Shown here: piece by piece, positions 1 to 8,564 of the stretch
Numbering within the stretch: position 1 is the first letter of the stretch
Layout of the letters: each line of letters begins with the position of its first letter
Assembly: GCA_030428885.1 (NCBI GenBank)
Contig: JAUIEJ010000013.1
Coordinates: 62,001 to 126,000, forward strand
Direction of reading: 5' to 3'
Source: Gemmatimonadota bacterium
GTDB lineage: Bacteria; Gemmatimonadota; Gemmatimonadetes; Longimicrobiales; Gaopeijiaceae
Length of the DNA: 64,000 nt
Program-made: the position numbers and the translations under genes
Notes under the pieces: model-generated
What the model was told of the DNA's origin: nothing
The model's database searches: none
What the model saw: the letters and a program-made list of their open reading frames with translations, nothing else

Positions 1-736
1 CGATGGAGCCGTTCACCGTCTCGAACTCGGCGCCTTCGGGCATCCACCGCCCCATGGCGGCGGTGATGGAGCCGTTGACGGTCTGGGCCCGGGCGAAGCC
101 CCGGGTGGTGACCTCCACGTCGCCGTTCACCGTGCGGGCCGAGACGTCGGACACCAGCTCCTGGGCGTCCACGTCGCCGTTCACCGTGCGGATGTCCAGA
201 CGGACCCCGGCGGGCACCTCCACCCGGAAGCGCACCGAGACGTCGTTGTTGCGCACGCTGCTGCGGTAGTCGTCCCCCGAGCCGCACCGGTTCTCCCGTT
301 CGCCCGAGGGCGTGGGATAGACGGCGCAGAAGGTCATGCCCTCGTCGTGCTCCACCATCACCACCCGCACCTCGTCGGGGTCGGAGCGGCGGGCCGACTT
401 CTCGGCGGTCACCACCACCCGGTCGCCGCTGGACGGCACGGCTTCCACGGGACCGTTGACCCCGCGAATCTCCACCACCTGCCCGTCGGCCAGGGTGCCG
501 GCCCACCGGAAGGGGTCGTCGGCCGACGCCGTCTGGCCATCGCCGTCCCGGACGTCCACGACCGTGACGGTGTGGACCACGTCCCGACCCAGGACCCGGA
601 GCACCGCCTCCACCGCCGAGTCCACCACCCGATCCACCGCCGCCACCACCGGGTGGCCCGGCATGAGTCGGGGCGTGAGCACCACGCCCGCCGCCACCGC
701 CACCACCGCGATTCCCAGTCCCGTCCTCGCTCGCAT
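1..736 (-). CDS. DUF4097-family surface/periplasmic protein (3' end outside window)
   Basis: Reads from an ATG at 736 and leaves the window at base 1 with 245 codons visible. The N-terminus is a hydrophobic leader of about 20 residues (RTGLGIAVVAVAAGVVL), so export or a membrane anchor is likely. The body holds repeated T-V-N-G-D/S-V/I turns typical of the right-handed beta-strand repeats of DUF4097. It lies 16 bases after another DUF4097 gene, as the last visible gene of the sigma/anti-sigma operon. The biochemical role of the family is not established; an envelope-stress or adhesin-like role is inference from the neighbours. Confidence 0.8.
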   Translation of the reverse strand, partial: MRARTGLGIAVVAVAAGVVLTPRLMPGHPVVAAVDRVVDSAVEAVLRVLGRDVVHTVTVVDVRDGDGQTASADDPFRWAGTLADGQVVEIRGVNGPVEAVPSSGDRVVVTAEKSARRSDPDEVRVVMVEHDEGMTFCAVYPTPSGERENRCGSGDDYRSSVRNNDVSVRFRVEVPAGVRLDIRTVNGDVDAQELVSDVSARTVNGDVEVTTRGFARAQTVNGSITAAMGRWMPEGAEFETVNGSI

Positions 737-752
737 CGTTCCTCTCTCCCGG

Positions 753-1664
753 TCAGCGCCCCGGCCCGTGCCGGAGCTGGATGTCACCGTCGAACACCTG
801 GATGTCCAACTGGGCGCCCCCCGATCCCATGCGGAATCGGAGCGGTTGCCCCGCCTGGACCCGTCCCACCCGCACCGGGAATCCCGGCACGAATTCTCCG
901 TCGAACGTCGCCACTTCCACGTCCGCCTCGGCGTCGGGCGGAACGATGGCCACCACATCTCCATCGTGGGTCACGATGTGCACCCGCGATCCCCGGGCCA
1001 GGGGGCCCCGGTAGTGCACGTCGCCGTCCACCGTGGTGGCGTCCACCTCGCTCGACGCCACACCGTCGAGAATCAGGTCGCCGTCCAGCGACTGGGCCGA
1101 CGCCCGGGGGCCCCGCACGTCGCGCATGCGCACCCGCCCGTCGACGGTGTGGGCGTGCACGCTCCCCCCCACGTCGTCGATCTCGATGTCGCCGTCCACG
1201 GTCTGGAGATCGAGGTCGCCCTGGATCCCCGACGCCCGCAGGTCGCCGTCCACCACGCCCACCCGGAGTCCCCCGCCCAGCGCCCGAGCCGAGACCTCGA
1301 GGCTCTGCCCCGAGATCTCCACCTCGACCCCCGGGGGCACGCCCAGGCGCAGGGTCCGGTCCAACTCCCGATCCGCCGCCCGGGGGCGGATCACCACCCG
1401 GCGGCCGCGCCGGGTCACCGCCACGCCGCTGCGGCGATCCCGGTCCTCCACGTGGAGGTCGCCCCCCCGCACGCCTTCCACCACCACCCGGCCCTCCCGG
1501 GCCTCCAGCACCACCACGTCGCCGGGCTCCACGGGCACCAGGGTGTCGAGCACCGGCGCGGGAGGGGCGCCGTCGACGCCCACGGGGTCCACGCCGCGCC
1601 CCTCGGGCGCCGCCACGAGCACGCCGGCCACTGCGGCCACCGGAATCAGGGCGAGGAGTCGCAC
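753..1664 (-). CDS. DUF4097-family beta-repeat protein, exported
   Basis: 303 residues with an N-terminal hydrophobic segment (LLALIPVAAVAGVLVAA) that looks like a signal peptide. From about residue 120 the chain carries regularly spaced V-D-G-D repeats (for example TVDGDI, SLDGDL, TVDGDV, THDGDV, TFDGEF, VFDGDI), the pattern of DUF4097/putative adhesin beta-solenoids. It begins 3 bases after the anti-sigma gene stop, so it is almost certainly co-transcribed with the ECF sigma and anti-sigma genes. No catalytic motif is visible. The domain assignment is firm; function is unknown. Confidence 0.85.
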   Translation of the reverse strand: MRLLALIPVAAVAGVLVAAPEGRGVDPVGVDGAPPAPVLDTLVPVEPGDVVVLEAREGRVVVEGVRGGDLHVEDRDRRSGVAVTRRGRRVVIRPRAADRELDRTLRLGVPPGVEVEISGQSLEVSARALGGGLRVGVVDGDLRASGIQGDLDLQTVDGDIEIDDVGGSVHAHTVDGRVRMRDVRGPRASAQSLDGDLILDGVASSEVDATTVDGDVHYRGPLARGSRVHIVTHDGDVVAIVPPDAEADVEVATFDGEFVPGFPVRVGRVQAGQPLRFRMGSGGAQLDIQVFDGDIQLRHGPGR

Positions 1665-1667
1665 GGC

Positions 1668-2390
1668 TCAGTCGTCCGCGGCCAGGAGCGAGGTGGCCTG
1701 GCGGAGGAAGGCCCGCTGCCGGGCCACCGCCCCCTCCAGATGCCGCCGCACGTAGGCGTTGTCCGGATCCCGTTCCAGCGCCGCCCGGCTCTCGGCCACG
1801 GCGGTCTGGATGATGGACAGGTTCTTCTTCAGCACCTGGACCGTCTCGGGGTCGAGCCCCGCGGGATCGGTGCTGAGCAGCCGCTCCAGCTCCGAGACCT
1901 CCCGGGCCAGCACGGCGGCGTCGACACCCTCGGCCACGAAGGTCGCGGGGGACGTGCCGTCGGAAACGGGCGCCGTGGCCACCGACTCCGGGGCCGGGGC
2001 TCCGTCGCCCTCCAGCCCCGCCCGGAGTCCCCACCCCGCCGCGCCGGTTCCCGCCATGAGGGCCACCGTCGCCGCCGCGCGCCACACCCCACCGCGGCGC
2101 CGGCGGGGCGCGTCACCCCGGAAGGACGGCGGCGGGTCGAGGCGCAGCGTCAGGTCCACCACGTCGGTGTCGCCGTCGAGCCGCGCCCGGATGTCGGGCC
2201 AGAGATCCCGGGGGGGCGTCACCCCACCCAGGGCCCGGGCCCGGCGCTTCACCTCGGCGAGCTCGTGGGCCACCTGTCGGCAGTCGGTGCAGCCGGCCAG
2301 ATGCTCCTCCACGGCCCGGCGCTCCTCGTCGGGGAGCTCACCGTCCAGGTGATCCGAAAGTCGGTCGGTCCAGAAGTCGTGACGAGCCAT
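1668..2390 (-). CDS. Membrane anti-sigma factor with zinc-finger (zf-HC2) N-terminus
   Basis: 240 residues. The first 45 carry an H-x3-C-x2-C pattern (EEHLAGCTDCRQ), the zinc-binding anti-sigma domain that holds ECF sigma factors. A single membrane segment follows near residues 83-105 (TVALMAGTGAAGWGL), and the C-terminal part, rich in Glu and Arg with heptad-like spacing, would lie outside the membrane. It starts 3 bases after the sigma gene stop; this sigma/anti-sigma pairing is the usual regulatory unit. The signal that releases the sigma factor cannot be read from sequence. Confidence 0.9.
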   Translation of the reverse strand: MARHDFWTDRLSDHLDGELPDEERRAVEEHLAGCTDCRQVAHELAEVKRRARALGGVTPPRDLWPDIRARLDGDTDVVDLTLRLDPPPSFRGDAPRRRRGGVWRAAATVALMAGTGAAGWGLRAGLEGDGAPAPESVATAPVSDGTSPATFVAEGVDAAVLAREVSELERLLSTDPAGLDPETVQVLKKNLSIIQTAVAESRAALERDPDNAYVRRHLEGAVARQRAFLRQATSLLAADD

Positions 2391-2393
2391 GGG

Positions 2394-2978
2394 TCAGTCC
2401 AGATGGGTGCGCAGAAGCATGCGGGCCCGGTGCAACTGGGACTTGGACGTGCCCACGGTGATGCCCAGGCGATGGGCGATCTCGTCGTGGGCGTAGCCTT
2501 CCACGTCGTAAAGCACGAACACGGTCTTCGCCCGGGGCGGGAGGTGCTCCAGCGCCCGCTCGAAGTCCATGCGCAGTCCCGGCCGGCCGATGCGGGCCGC
2601 CATCCCCTCGAACACCCCCTCCCCCGTGCGGTAGCGGTCCTCGCGGCGACGCATGGTTTCCCGACGCCCGAGAATGTGGTTCACCGCCAGCCGATGCAGC
2701 CAGGTGCTGAACCGGGCGTCGCCCCGGAACGTGTGCAGCTTGCTCCAGGCCCGGAGATACACCTCCTGGGTGAGATCCTCCGCCGCCCCCGGTCCCGCCA
2801 TGCGGCGGGCCAGGGCGAACACCCGATCGCAGGTCGCGCGATAGAGCCGCTCGAAGGCCTCGGGATCACCCCGGCCGGCCAACGCGGCGTCGGGCCCCAG
2901 GGGATCGGTCGAGGAGGTCACTCGAAGTGCGGACACGGACTGGAGGTTCGGAGTAGGGGACGCCAGTTTGGGATTCAC
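2394..2978 (-). CDS. RNA polymerase sigma factor, ECF family
   Basis: 194 residues. Region 2 is clear (AFERLYRATCDRVFALARRM, then DLTQEVYLRAWSKL and WLHRLAVN), and region 4 ends the protein (LPPRAKTVFVLYDVEGYAHDE, HRLGITVGTSKSQLHRAR). No regions 1 or 3 are present, which defines the ECF class. The chosen GTG gives about 30 residues before region 2; an internal GTG some 20 codons in is also possible. It heads a minus-strand operon with its anti-sigma factor and two DUF4097 genes, which are its likely regulon core. Confidence 0.93.
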   Translation of the reverse strand: MNPKLASPTPNLQSVSALRVTSSTDPLGPDAALAGRGDPEAFERLYRATCDRVFALARRMAGPGAAEDLTQEVYLRAWSKLHTFRGDARFSTWLHRLAVNHILGRRETMRRREDRYRTGEGVFEGMAARIGRPGLRMDFERALEHLPPRAKTVFVLYDVEGYAHDEIAHRLGITVGTSKSQLHRARMLLRTHLD

Positions 2979-3105
2979 GACGTTGGACGGGGTGCACCCC
3001 GCCAGGGTTGGAACCCCATGGTCCCCGCTTGCGTCGGGTCCCTCGGGGTGACAGCCTGCGACGTCGCCCCCTGCTCCCGACGAGCCCCCTCACGCCGAGG
3101 TTTCC

Positions 3106-3393
3106 ATGGAAGTGCTCCCCATCGATCTCACCGAGATCGTCGCCATCGTCATGGGCATGTCGGTGGTGCTGATTCCCATCGCCGGGCTCACGGCCCGCTT
3201 CGCCCTCAAGCCCCTGGTGGAGTCCCTGGGCAAGGTCAACGAAGTGCGGGGCGTGGAGGAGACCGTGGCCATCACCGAGCGTCGGGTCGCCCTGCTGGAG
3301 CAGCAGTTGGAGTCCATGGAGAGCACGGTGCGTCAGCTCGAGGAGGTGCGGGACTTCGACCGCGCCCTGGAGTCCGGCGACCGGACGCCATGA
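3106..3393 (+). CDS. Small membrane protein with coiled-coil tail
   Basis: 95 residues: one membrane helix (about residues 8-30, IVAIVMGMSVVLIPIAGLTARFAL), then a charged stretch from about residue 45 to 85 with heptad spacing (ERRVALLEQQLESMESTVRQ) that should form a coiled coil. Its TGA overlaps the ATG of the following phosphodiesterase (ATGA), so the two are translationally linked. It is divergent from the ECF sigma gene, with 127 bases between. No family name can be given from sequence alone. Confidence 0.75.
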   Translation: MEVLPIDLTEIVAIVMGMSVVLIPIAGLTARFALKPLVESLGKVNEVRGVEETVAITERRVALLEQQLESMESTVRQLEEVRDFDRALESGDRTP

Positions 3394-4148
3394 CCCTCCA
3401 CGCCGAGATCATCGCCCACCGGGGGTACAGCGCCGTCGCGCCGGAAAACACCCTGGCCGCGGTGGAGAAGGCCCTGGAGGCGGGCGCCGACGCCGTGGAA
3501 TGGGACATCCACGTCGCCTCGTGCGGCACCCCGGTCCTGATCCACGACGCCTCTCTGGGGCGCACCACCAACGGCTTCGGCCCGGTGCGCCGGCGCTCCC
3601 TCCTCCAGCTCCAGTCCCTGGACGCCGGGGCCTGGTTCGATCCGGCCTTCGCCGGAGAGCGGATCCCGTCGCTGGCCGAGGCGCTGGAGGTGGTGAAGGG
3701 CCGGGTGGGGCGAGTGTACACCGAGGTGAAGGGGTATCGGGAACTGGAGGACCTGGACCGCATGGCCCGCATCGTCCGGGACGCCGATCTGGCCTACGAC
3801 ACGGTGTTCATCTCCATGGACTGGGGCATCCTGGAGCGCATCGCCGGACAGGACCCCACCGTGGGCATCGGCTACATCGTGGAGAAGCGGCACCGATGGG
3901 AGGAGGCGCTGGAGCGGGCCACGCCCCAGAAACGCGCCATCGTGGACGTGGACCACCGGATCCTGCTGAAGGAGCCCGGCCTCGTGGCCGACGCCCGGGA
4001 CCGGGGAATCGACGTGGCCGTGTGGACCGTGGACGACCCCGCCGAGGCCGAAGCGCTGCGCCGGGCCGGGGTGTCGCGGTTCACGACGAACCAGGTGGAG
4101 CGTCTGCTGTCGTGGCGGGATCGGGCTCCGGAGGCACCGAGCGCATAG
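3390..4148 (+). CDS. Glycerophosphodiester phosphodiesterase (first of two)
   Basis: 252 residues, full GDPD domain. Visible active-site features: the HRG motif near residue 9, PENT, the acidic pair in EWDIH, the second histidine in LIHDASLGRTTNG, and the metal ligand/lysine block YTEVKG. Such enzymes hydrolyse deacylated phospholipid head groups to glycerol 3-phosphate plus an alcohol. No signal peptide, so probably cytoplasmic. The ATG overlaps the stop of the upstream small gene by 4 bases; a long in-frame open extension upstream is antisense to real genes and was not used. The last 68 bases overlap the convergent kinase gene. Confidence 0.92.
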   Translation: MTLHAEIIAHRGYSAVAPENTLAAVEKALEAGADAVEWDIHVASCGTPVLIHDASLGRTTNGFGPVRRRSLLQLQSLDAGAWFDPAFAGERIPSLAEALEVVKGRVGRVYTEVKGYRELEDLDRMARIVRDADLAYDTVFISMDWGILERIAGQDPTVGIGYIVEKRHRWEEALERATPQKRAIVDVDHRILLKEPGLVADARDRGIDVAVWTVDDPAEAEALRRAGVSRFTTNQVERLLSWRDRAPEAPSA

Positions 4149-5916
4149 CCGGCGCCACGGGGAGAACCACCGTGAAGGTCGTGCCCTCCCCCACGGTGCT
4201 GTCGACCTCCACCACGCCGTCGTGGGCCTCCACGATGCCCTTCACGATGGCCAGGCCCAGCCCCGCACCGGAGCGGTCGGCCCGGTCCCGGCGCCAGAAG
4301 CGGTCGAAGAGGTGCTCCCGATCTTCGTCGGGGATGCCCTCCCCCGTATCCCGGACCTGGATGGCCACCTGGGCGTCGCTCCGGCGTTCGGCGGAGAGGC
4401 CGATCTCCCCCCCGGCCGCCGTGTGGCGCACGGCGTTGCCCAGGAGATTGCCCAGGACCTGGATCATGCGGTCCCGATCGGCCCGCACCCGGGGGAGGTC
4501 GCCGGGGGTCCGGACCTCCACGGTGAGGTCCTTCTCCAGGGCCCGGGGCCCGATGAGGGCCGCCGCCTCGTCCAGGAGGGGGCGCACGGGGCACGGTTCG
4601 GCCCGGACCGAGAGGCCTCCGGCGTCGATCCGGGCCACGTCCAGAAGGTCTTCGATGAGGAGGTTGCTCCGCTCGGCGGCCTTCATGATGGTGCGGAGTT
4701 GGCGCCGGGTCCGCTCCTCGTCCAGGGGCACGTCCAGGAGCAGCTCCGCCGCCGCCGAGATGGAGCCCAGGGGATTGCGCAGGTCGTGGCTCACCACCGC
4801 CATGGTCTCCTCCCGCGCCCGCACCGCCTCCCGGAGGGCCCGCTCCGCCTCCCGGATCTCGGTCATGTCGGTGAGGGTCACCACCGCTCCCCGGATCCGC
4901 CGGCCGTCCACCAGGGGCCGCAGCGCCCAGCGCACGGGCACGGGCCGGCCCCGACGATGCCACACCGTGTCGTCGAGCCGCTCGGCGCCGCTCTCGCCCT
5001 GGAGGGCCTCCATGAGGGGACACGCGTGTTCGTCGTGGGACTCCTCGTCGGGCGCCGAACCGTGGAGCAGGTCGTGGACGCTCCGGCCCCGGGCCTCTTC
5101 TTCGGTGTAGCCCAGGAGCCGCGCTCCCGGCGCGTTGAGGGTGAGGAGCCGGCCGTCGAGGTCGAACCCCAGCACCCCGTCGCCCGTGGCCTCCAGGATG
5201 GCGTCCACCTCCCACCGGGCCCGGACGGCGTCCCGGCGCCGGAGGTTGGCCTCGTGGATGATGCCCCGGAGGCGGCGGCCCACCACGGCCACGGCCACCG
5301 TGGCCAGGAGGGCCAGGGCCAGGAGCACGATGGTGAGGCGCACCTGGAGTTGGCGGGCCTGGCGGGCCGCCTCCCGCCCGGCCTCCATCTGGCGGTTCAT
5401 GCCGGCCCGGAACGCCTGGGACGCCAGGAGCATGCTCTCGTAGCGCTCCAGGTCCTGGTCGGCCAGGGGCAGGAACTCGAGGCGGGCCTGGTTGCCCTCC
5501 AGGGCGCTCCGGTGTCCCTGGTGCCACTGGATGGAGGCGTCGAAGAGGGGCAGGACCTGCTGGCGGGCGTCGAGCTCCATGCGGTCCAGGAGGCCGGCCA
5601 ACTGGTTCCGGATGGAGTCCTCCTCCAGGACCAGGGCCTGGTACCGCACCCGGGCATCCGTATCGCCGGTGAGGAGGTACTCCCGGAAGCGGAGCATCTG
5701 CCGCGTCTGGACCAGGGCCAACCCCGCGGCGTGGCGCTGGGCGGGCTCCAGCACCTCGGCGATGCGGTTTTCCTCGTCGGCGATGGACTGGCTGGTGTAG
5801 ATGGGCACGCCGGCCAGGGCCAGAATGGCCGCCACGATGAACCCCAGGGCCCATGGCCGGGCCTCGGGCACCGGAAGGGGCGCCGTCTCGCGGGGGGTGG
5901 CGTAGGGCGTATCCAT
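4081..5916 (-). CDS. PAS-domain sensor histidine kinase, membrane bound
   Basis: 611 residues. Membrane helices at about 22-40 and 193-213 enclose a helical sensor region of about 150 residues resembling a CHASE3 or four-helix-bundle input domain. A PAS domain follows (about 232-350), then HisKA with the phospho-acceptor His377 in VVSHDLRNPLGS, and the ATPase domain with N, G1 (VRDTGEGIPDE) and G2 (SGAGLGLAIVKGIVEAH) boxes. No response regulator is adjacent, so the partner is unknown. The last 22 codons are antisense to the end of the phosphodiesterase gene. It begins 45 bases after the MobA-MobB gene. Confidence 0.93.
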   Translation of the reverse strand: MDTPYATPRETAPLPVPEARPWALGFIVAAILALAGVPIYTSQSIADEENRIAEVLEPAQRHAAGLALVQTRQMLRFREYLLTGDTDARVRYQALVLEEDSIRNQLAGLLDRMELDARQQVLPLFDASIQWHQGHRSALEGNQARLEFLPLADQDLERYESMLLASQAFRAGMNRQMEAGREAARQARQLQVRLTIVLLALALLATVAVAVVGRRLRGIIHEANLRRRDAVRARWEVDAILEATGDGVLGFDLDGRLLTLNAPGARLLGYTEEEARGRSVHDLLHGSAPDEESHDEHACPLMEALQGESGAERLDDTVWHRRGRPVPVRWALRPLVDGRRIRGAVVTLTDMTEIREAERALREAVRAREETMAVVSHDLRNPLGSISAAAELLLDVPLDEERTRRQLRTIMKAAERSNLLIEDLLDVARIDAGGLSVRAEPCPVRPLLDEAAALIGPRALEKDLTVEVRTPGDLPRVRADRDRMIQVLGNLLGNAVRHTAAGGEIGLSAERRSDAQVAIQVRDTGEGIPDEDREHLFDRFWRRDRADRSGAGLGLAIVKGIVEAHDGVVEVDSTVGEGTTFTVVLPVAPAMRSVPPEPDPATTADAPPGSS

Positions 5917-5961
5917 TCCAAAAACGATAGGCGGAGGTCCTCCGGGGAACCACCCCGGGGG

Positions 5962-7053
5962 TCAATCGACGGTGCGCAGAATCCGATCGTCCACGAGATC
6001 GGCCAGACGTTCGCCGAGGTCGGGCCGATCCCGGGCAAGGCCCGGCCCGCCCACCACGGCCAGGAACCGGTGGGCGTCCGCGCCGTCGGGGGTGTGGAGG
6101 GGCGGGCCGTCGGAGCCCGGATCCCGGACTTCGATGGCGGGCCACGGTCCCTCCTTCCACCCCTCCGCCACCACCACCTGGGCGTCGCGGAGCCACCGCC
6201 GGACCAGCCCACCCAGCCCCGGCTCCCGGCGGCGCCAGCCGCCCACCAGGGCCATGCCGTCGGGCCCCGCCAGCAGAACGCTCCGGGCCCCGGCGTCGTG
6301 ACGGAGACGCCACGAGTCGGTGCCCTCGGTGTCCAGGCGGAAGCGGTGGCCGTGCTTCGCCGCCACGGCGTCCACGCCCCGCTCCACCAGGGCCTTCACC
6401 AGGGCCACCGCCACGGTGGTCTTTCCCGAGTCCTTCCAGCCCACCACGCTCACCACGGGGGGCAGCACCAGCTCCCGGGCCTCGTCCACCGCCTCGGGAT
6501 GGTTCACGTTGTGGAGCAGTTGGGGCGCCATGAGGCCCAGCTCGTCGGCCAGGTCGCCGGCGGGAAGCGCCACCAGCCCGGGCAGGGCCCGGACCAGGTC
6601 GCCGGCGCTCCGGCGTTCTTCGTCCAGGGCCCGCCCCACGGCGCCCAGGGTCTCGACGCCCCACACGCCGCAGAGGGGTTGGAGGGGATCGTGGGGCACC
6701 ACCACCGCCGAGCGGGGCGTCGGGGCCCGCCGCCAGGCCGTGACCAACCGGATCAGGGTGGCGGTGTGGACCGCCGGCAGGTCGCAGGCCAGGACCACCA
6801 CGCCCTGGGCGCCCGTGTCGGCCGCCCGGGTCAGGGCCGCCTCGATCCCCGCCAGGGGGCCCTCGCCGGGACGGAGATCGGGCAGCCCCGGGGGCCGCCC
6901 CACCACCACCTCGGCGCAGACGGGCCGCAGGGTGCGGGCGGCCCGCTCCACCAGAGTGAGGGCGCCCACCCGGGCCTCGCCCTTGGGCCGTCCGAAGCGA
7001 CGGCTGTCGCCTCCCGCGAGGACGACGCCCAGAAGGCGGGGCGCCCCGGTCAC
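5962..7053 (-). CDS. mobAB: MobA-MobB fusion: molybdenum cofactor guanylyltransferase / GTP-binding adaptor
   Basis: 363 residues holding two proteins usually made separately. Residues 1-190 are MobA, which adds GMP to molybdopterin: nucleotide-binding VVLAGGDSRRFGRPK, then ACDLPAV, and the closing HNVNHPE. Residues 199-363 are MobB, with P-loop GWKDSGKTT (205-213). The GTG at 7053 overlaps the fdhD stop by 4 bases; open frame further upstream is antisense to the frame of fdhD and has no MobA homology. Together with fdhD it supplies bis-MGD cofactor for a formate dehydrogenase-type enzyme that is not in the window. Confidence 0.92.
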   Translation of the reverse strand: MTGAPRLLGVVLAGGDSRRFGRPKGEARVGALTLVERAARTLRPVCAEVVVGRPPGLPDLRPGEGPLAGIEAALTRAADTGAQGVVVLACDLPAVHTATLIRLVTAWRRAPTPRSAVVVPHDPLQPLCGVWGVETLGAVGRALDEERRSAGDLVRALPGLVALPAGDLADELGLMAPQLLHNVNHPEAVDEARELVLPPVVSVVGWKDSGKTTVAVALVKALVERGVDAVAAKHGHRFRLDTEGTDSWRLRHDAGARSVLLAGPDGMALVGGWRRREPGLGGLVRRWLRDAQVVVAEGWKEGPWPAIEVRDPGSDGPPLHTPDGADAHRFLAVVGGPGLARDRPDLGERLADLVDDRILRTVD

Positions 7054-7922
7054 CGGTCGGCCCCCGGGGTTCCCGCGGCCTCGATGCGCCCCTCGCCGGC
7101 ATAGACGTTGAAGCCGCCGCCCCGGGTGAACCCGGTGAGGGTCACGTTGAAGCGCCGGGCCAGGTCCACGGCCAGCGACGAGGGCGCCCCCACGGCCACC
7201 ACCGCCGGCACCCCCGCCGCCAGCGCCTTCTGGAGGATCTCGAACGAGGCCCGGCCGCTCACCACCAAGGCCCGGTCCCCCAGGGGCAGGCGCCCCGCCA
7301 GGAACGCGGTCCCCAGCGCCTTGTCCACGGCGTTGTGGCGTCCCACGTCCTCGTGCACGCCGTCGAGGGAGCCGTCGGCCGCCGCCAGCGCCGCGGCGTG
7401 GATCCCCCCGGTGTGCTCGAAGTCGGCCTGCCCCGCCCGGAGTGCGTCGGGAAGACGCGCCACGACGTCGGCCCCGACGCGCAGGGTGCCCGCGTCGGGG
7501 AGGGGCGCGCAGCCCCCCAGTTCCAGCGCCTCCAGCGAGGCCTTGCCGCACACGCCGCACGACGACGACGTGAAGACGTTGCGGCTGAGACGGGCCAGGT
7601 CGACGTCCACGCCGGGGCGCAGCCGGGCCTCCACGATGTTGTACTCCTGGGGCCCGGTGCGGGACCGGCAGTAGGTGAGTTCCACCACGTCGGCCGGCGC
7701 CGCCACGACCCCCTCGGTGAGGAGGAATCCCGCCGCCAGCTCGAAGTCCTCCCCGGGGGTGCGCATGGTGACGGCCACCGCCACCCCCTCCCCGGCTCCG
7801 TGGGGCCGCACCCGGATCTCCAGGGGTTCCTCCAGCGACACCGTGTCCCTCGAACGACGCACGTCACCGTTCCGGTACCGCTGTACCGGTACGCGGGCCG
7901 TGCTCCGGGAGGGGCGGGCCAT
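7050..7922 (-). CDS. fdhD: Formate dehydrogenase accessory sulfurtransferase FdhD
   Basis: 290 residues, normal length. FdhD passes sulfur from a cysteine desulfurase to the molybdenum cofactor of formate dehydrogenases. The key cysteines are visible as Cys122 and Cys125 in SSSCGVCGK. Family blocks include EEPLEIRV, GEDFELAAGFLLTEG, the HNAVDK segment and VVSGRASFEI. A perfect 7-base inverted repeat (7872-7889) lies inside the first codons. It overlaps mobAB by 4 bases, so both act in the same pathway. Confidence 0.95.
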   Translation of the reverse strand: MARPSRSTARVPVQRYRNGDVRRSRDTVSLEEPLEIRVRPHGAGEGVAVAVTMRTPGEDFELAAGFLLTEGVVAAPADVVELTYCRSRTGPQEYNIVEARLRPGVDVDLARLSRNVFTSSSCGVCGKASLEALELGGCAPLPDAGTLRVGADVVARLPDALRAGQADFEHTGGIHAAALAAADGSLDGVHEDVGRHNAVDKALGTAFLAGRLPLGDRALVVSGRASFEILQKALAAGVPAVVAVGAPSSLAVDLARRFNVTLTGFTRGGGFNVYAGEGRIEAAGTPGADR

Positions 7923-7966
7923 GAAGGGGACTCCGGAAGGACGAGGGCGGCAGGGCGCCCGAAGGA

Positions 7967-8473
7967 TCAGAGGCCGGGCACCACGAGCACCAGGATCGCG
8001 TAGGCCACCGCCCCCAGGAGCGACGCCAGGGCGGCCTTCCCCGTGGACACGTCCAGAGCCTGGCGCACGCCGATGACCACCGACACCAGGACCCAGATGG
8101 CCAGGATCGGCGACAGGATCCAGAAGAGGCCGCCGATGATGGGCAGCATGGTGATGACCACGAGGATCCGGGGCGACAGGGCGAAGCCCACCGTGCGGAA
8201 CACCTCACCCACCGTGGCTGTCCCCGAGAAGAGCCGGGTGCCGATGAAGTAGGTGATGGCGCACCACAGACCCACGCCGATGAGTTCGCCGCCGGCGGCC
8301 CGGACCATGCCGATGGGACCGGCGCTCAGCGACGCCGCGGCGTTGGCGGCGGCCACCAGCGCCACCACTCCGGCGGCCTGCACCGTGGCCGATTCGTCGT
8401 GTTCGACTTCTTCGAATGTGGCGACGTCCAGCGTCGCGGCTCCGATCATGCGATCGGTGAAGCTCCGGGCCAT
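7967..8473 (-). CDS. Yip1-family integral membrane protein
   Basis: 168 residues. After a short N-terminal region with a P-loop-free acidic stretch there are four to five hydrophobic segments (about 33-60, 67-85, 97-125, 127-140, 147-166). The arrangement, with PRILVVITMLPIIGGLFWILSP and VRQALDVS, matches bacterial Yip1-domain proteins. The role in bacteria is not established. It sits between DUF3187 (91-base gap) and fdhD (44-base gap) on the same strand and could be in either transcript. Confidence 0.8.
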   Translation of the reverse strand: MARSFTDRMIGAATLDVATFEEVEHDESATVQAAGVVALVAAANAAASLSAGPIGMVRAAGGELIGVGLWCAITYFIGTRLFSGTATVGEVFRTVGFALSPRILVVITMLPIIGGLFWILSPILAIWVLVSVVIGVRQALDVSTGKAALASLLGAVAYAILVLVVPGL

Positions 8474-8564
8474 GGCGATCCTCCAGGCGTGGGGCGGAAA
8501 CAGCGGGACATGCGGCGCCCCTAGTGTGGTGTGGCGGCGGGGCCGACGCCAGCCTCCCGACCCT

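Noticed and set aside
336-3389. Very long plus-strand open frame leading into the phosphodiesterase
   Set aside because: It is antisense to the ECF sigma/anti-sigma/DUF4097 operon, is Arg/His/Pro-rich low-complexity text, and only the part from 3390 matches a known family.
3872-7102. Open frame of over 1000 codons on the minus strand
   Set aside because: Composition is Gly/Pro/Arg-rich; it lies across the real kinase and MobA-MobB genes in another frame. Typical high-GC shadow frame.
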